Part shown: in pieces, positions 60,110-64,000 of the stretch | Position numbering within the stretch: the stretch's first letter is position 1 | Layout of the letters: every line of letters begins with the position of its first letter | Assembly (NCBI GenBank): GCA_001972305.1 | Contig: BDDD01000538.1 | Location: 480,704-544,703, forward strand | Origin: Cephalotus follicularis | Taxonomy: Eukaryota > Streptophyta > Magnoliopsida > Oxalidales > Cephalotaceae | Direction of reading: 5' to 3' | DNA: 64,000 nt | The notes under the pieces: generated by a model | What the model was told of the DNA's origin: nothing | The model's database searches: none | The model's input: the letters and a program-made list of their open reading frames with translations, nothing else | Translations under genes and position numbers: made by a program

Positions 60110-62852
60110 TGTAACACCCCCGAGATGTGGGATTCGCCACAGGTACAAATAACGGAAACTATACATAACATTTCATATTAAAACGTTCATCTTTATTAAA
60201 AACGTGATGGTTTAAAGCATATCCAAAATATATAAAAACTGATCATAACTGAAACTTATGCATAATCCAAAAGTCATAAAACGAAATTAACATATTGTTT
60301 AAATAACGGGTTCCACTACGACCACATAACATAAAGGGATCAGCTACTAGACGATCCTCAGACATATGGGAGTCACTCTCATCACACATTGCCCCTTTGC
60401 TCCTGATAACCTGTCGCATGGAAACAAAAACGCGGCTGAGCAAACCTCAGTACGGATATAGAATATAAAGCAGTAAACGATATTTTAAAGCAAGAAGATT
60501 TCAAAAGTACTTTAAAGCAGAAATCTTAAGCAATAAAATAATTTAAACATACTTTGTAAATGCCCACGGCAAAACATATAAACCAGTTCATAACTTTGAA
60601 AACCATAAAGTGTACCTTTTCAAAACATAGGATCCATAACTGAGCACCAAAACATATCATATAGTAGCAAGGGGTTCGCGACACCCACATTGCCAAATGG
60701 AATTGTAGTATACGGAACTACACAAACAATTCCCATAAGCATATCTCAAAAACATACAACTAGGATCGATCCATACGCCCTTATCACAAATCCTATCCAA
60801 GGATATCACAGAGAGACGCCGTAAACTAATCACACCGTTACGGAAAGTGTCATGCCCCCGTGCCAGGCTCACAGCATGCCTATGGTACCCCCATAGGTGG
60901 TTATAAAAAGTTCAGTATATCACCATTTTTAAAACTATGATTTCATCAAATCATTTAAAACACATAGAAAACTTTCTCAAAACGTAATCATAAATCGTTC
61001 TCAAACGATATAAACACATGCTTTGATAATCGGGAAATCAACTCATTTAATTTCACAATAAAGAGATGATTACATAACATTTCGTAAACGTATCATAACT
61101 GATTTCATAAAGTCAGAATATTTACCTCATAAAATATCAAACGACTTTATCTTCAAAATCCAAATATACGGAATCCATAAACCAAAGGAAACATATTCGT
61201 AAAACTGAATGATAACAAAACCAGAATCTGTATTTAATCTCAAAACATAATCGAAACAGTAAGAGTGTGTCAAGGAACGAAAAAACCGTACCTTGTGCGA
61301 TCACAGATAAGTTACGAATAACTGATAATTTAAAAGTCCCACGTAGCACAACAATCTATGCAATACGAAAACATTCATATAAGGGTCTAAAATTCATTTT
61401 AAGCACAAAAGAGAATCATAACGATGTTTAGAAATAAACCCGGATCATCGGAAGAATAAACAGATGAAAACAGAAAACTACAGGACATTCCAGCCGACTG
61501 TTTCAAAAATCCAGTCGACTAACAAGGGGTGGCAGTCGACTACACAACAGGGCCAGTCGACTACTCAATCTGGATTGCAGGCAGTCGACTGAATCAGGGG
61601 TCCAGTTGACTACTCAACACAAGACAGTCGACTGTTTGCACAATGCAGTCGACTACTCAACTAGACAGTCGACTTGTTCATTTGGGCAGTCGACTGTTCT
61701 GGGTATCAGAACAGCAGTTCAGTGCGATTTGTGCAATTTTAACAGCCAAGACTCGAATTTTTCGATACCAGAAGATTACTAACATGTAAAACAACTTCAT
61801 ATGACATGTAAAACATTGTTACAGCACAGAATTCGACACAAGGCAAGTTGACAGAAAAATTATTTCAATGTGACAGGGACTTTGAACCATAACATACAAT
61901 TGCATACTTTCAATTATGTCAATTAATGATGATCACATGTATCAAAACCAGATTACATAACATATCCTATGTGTCTACATATCGTTACAACCACAGGAAT
62001 TATTATTGGCAGAAAGCAGGAGGTAGAAATCAAAACTGCTCCTTCTCTAGCAATCTCTAGCAACTCATGCATAGCATAACGATTTCTGGATAACATCAAT
62101 ACATAATTATCACAGTAGGACAACAAACTAACCTGTAATGACGGCACAAACTGAAGAAGAACAAGATGTTCGACAGAATCAAAGGGGAAAGAATACACAT
62201 TCAAAACTTTGACAATGCTATGCAATTAACCATAAAACAATTCTAAATTGAACCTTTGATGAAACCAACCTTATTGATGGTGTTAGAAACACGAAAATCA
62301 CAGCCCCTAATGCACAACAATTTCGGCAGTGGCAACACACAAGAAGAGAGGCAGCCGACTCAAACGTATGGCCTCACATATATAGCAAAAGAGACCCAAA
62401 CGGGAAGGATAGAAAGAAAAGGAAACCGAATTTGCTAGGATAAGGAATGTGGGATGATTTTTGGGGAGATAAGAAGGAAAGAAGATAGAGTTGTGAGGGA
62501 GAGGGAGAAAGGAAAGAGTGGGATACGGGAGAGAGTGTTTGAGAGGGAGAAGGAAAGTGAATAAAGGAATAGCTTTTATTTTTTTGAAAACAAATTCTGA
62601 AAATATAATTAAATAAATCAATTTAAATAATCATTATATGAATATAAGGTAATAATTATGTATTAATAAATGGGTTTTTATAGTATTAATAATACAACTA
62701 AATTTATCCAACAAAAGCCCATACTAACAAACCCAAAACAAAGGCTGGTATCAGTCAGCCGAAAACATAAACGAAACATAAAACATGCCCGAAACATAAA
62801 TGAAACAAATAAAACCCGTAAGAATATACGTACAGGCAAGCAGGGTATTACA
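60110..62852 (-). repeat. 5' LTR of element B (2,743 bp)
   Basis: TGTAACACCCCC to GGGTATTACA, the partner of 52601-55342. The hairpin CTGAG-caaac-CTCAG is at 60436-60450 and the GTCGAC cluster at 61490-61690. Confidence 0.95.
61490..61690. repeat. Cluster of CAGTCGACT words in the right LTR of B
   Basis: Counterpart of 53996-54190 with a few changed words. Confidence 0.92.
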
Positions 62853-64000
62853 CCATGGGTCAACCCCCAAGGTTTGACGCGCTACCAATAGTATCATTCA
62901 ATAAATTGAAAAAATTTAAAAACATTTAATCAATATAATAATGCTTGCAGAAATTCAATAAAACATAATCTTCGTGGATAAAACCTAGTTCATACAACAT
63001 TATTTAAACGGTAGCTCTGCCACAGACCAGCTGGTCATAATACTATCACATCATAAAGCTGCTAGGTCATCGAACTGCAACTGGAAGGAGGAGACTTACC
63101 CTAGTTCAATCTTCGGTTTGCTGCGAAGCTCCACCAGTACCTGACCCATTACATTAGAATGCAATGGGTCAGCAACCACTGGTTGTGTAGGAACCCCTAC
63201 CCATGAATATGTGGAGTGCAATGCAGCAGATATAAATATGTATGCTATGAGAGATGCAGTAAGAATAGTACAATACATTCAGTACATTTATTCATTCCAT
63301 AACGGTTATTAACAATCATTACGCAAATATAAGTAGTCATTAACAGTCCATAACAGTCATTATAGATCCTTCTACAACATTCCCTACTTAAGGATGAGCG
63401 GTAACGCACTCTAGACGTTGAAGGCAAAGAACCCAGGAGGAATAAACATTACAATTTAGGCAGACCAGTTCCTCAAGTCCTCAGCTTTAGGAAGAGCAAC
63501 ATCGCGCTATATGCGTTATTGGCAGAGGAGAGGAAAAAGAAAACAAACATTCATATGCAGTAACAATCATTCAGTCAGTGTGGCTCATCTCGGTTGATGA
63601 TCCATTGGCTCTTCTCAAATCGGTGATCCATTCGGCTATCTCAGTGATCCACCTGGTTCAGCTCAATTTGGTGACCCATTAGGTCATCTCAGAAATAACC
63701 TTGCTGGCTCATCTCAGTCGGTGATCCCTGTAGGGCTTATCTCGATGGTGATCCAGTCCATTACATTACACGAACATTATTAGTACATTAATATTACATT
63801 AATAATTTACCATAAGGTCTGCCTTTATCACTACATTAGACCATGTTCCTTGTCTAAGTCACAATATACTGCATTAATATAATTTCCTACTGTTGTACTT
63901 CATTCACTAGTTCATGCTATGGTATGCATTGAGCATGTACAAGGCCCAAACTCTACACGCATGCATAATTTGGACGAGCCCAGGCGCTAAGTACGCATCA
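62853..64000 (-). repeat. LTR H (probable), continuing past element B to the window edge
   Basis: AT-rich, without genes. Taken as the rest of the LTR that starts at 52580. The right end is outside the window, so this assignment is tentative. Confidence 0.45.
63582..63759. repeat. Degenerate tandem repeat, about 25-bp units (GGCTCATCTC...GGTGATCCA)
   Basis: Seven imperfect units with the common core CTCATCTCAGTCGGTGATCC, lengths about 21-28 bases. Confidence 0.82.

Larger units (their letters stand above)
52601..62852 (-). mobile_element. Element B: complete-ended Ty3/gypsy chromovirus (Tekay-type), 10.25 kb
   Basis: Two LTRs (52601-55342 and 60110-62852), PPT at 55343, PBS at 60094-60104, and gag and pol between them on the minus strand. 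The flanks are CCAAG (52596-52600) and CCATG (62853-62857), a target duplication with one mismatch. The structure looks whole. Coding is broken by about four interruptions, although most of pol is in two long open stretches. The LTRs differ by about 2-3% by eye, which at usual plant rates is of the order of a million years. Same family as element A. Confidence 0.96.

Overview
This window is from a large, repeat-rich plant nuclear genome, probably a eudicot. The signs are Ty3/gypsy chromoviruses with very long LTRs and tRNA-iMet primer sites, Ty1/copia pieces, a CACTA (En/Spm) DNA transposon with plant-type transposase genes, fragments of plant housekeeping genes and a piece of plastid DNA. No intact host gene is visible. 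Almost everything is nested mobile DNA.

Layout. 1-9385: the 5' part of a minus-strand gypsy element (A) with its LTR, then a 28-C run and a second, partial LTR copy. 9386-9780: a DC1 zinc-finger gene fragment cut by that LTR. 9781-12142: AT-rich DNA with nothing recognisable. 12143-22622: a CACTA transposon on the plus strand with a decayed TNP2-type transposase gene, a second gene with a Transposase_24 domain, then a 3.3-kb cargo of exon-and-intron fragments of five host genes (plasma-membrane H+-ATPase, cytokinin-activating LOG, mitochondrial complex I NDUFA9, a cationic amino acid transporter and a kinesin-4), ending in subterminal repeats and a CACTA terminus. 22623-25769: part of gypsy element C, into which the CACTA inserted. 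25770-36450: a copia element split by the whole gypsy element D (25812-35512, TSD ATATC). 36451-38791: a second copia, of SIRE/Maximus type, with LTR, polypurine tract and an extra 3' ORF. 38792-39852: a partial long LTR (E). 40479-47535: element F, with a 3.75-kb LTR, a PBS and a PPT but no recognisable gag or pol (LARD-like). Its second LTR carries a near-complete chloroplast rps15. 47623-52260: a 4.6-kb solo LTR with a perfect TSD (GGCTT) and a 5S-rRNA-like internal promoter. 52601-62852: gypsy element B, with both LTRs and sharing its family with A, inserted in another LTR (H) that runs off the right edge.

How the parts relate. All LTR elements whose strand can be read are on the minus strand. 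The autonomous-type gypsy elements are relatives with matching PBS and similar LTR architecture. The LTRs of A, B, C, D, E, F and the solo LTR each hold a short hairpin a few hundred bases from one end, with different but still paired arms. The strongest candidates for something new are the multi-gene CACTA cargo, with one captured gene nested in another; the long LTR with a 5S-type promoter; the plastid gene inside an LTR; and the covarying LTR hairpin. All LTR-element genes here are fossils.
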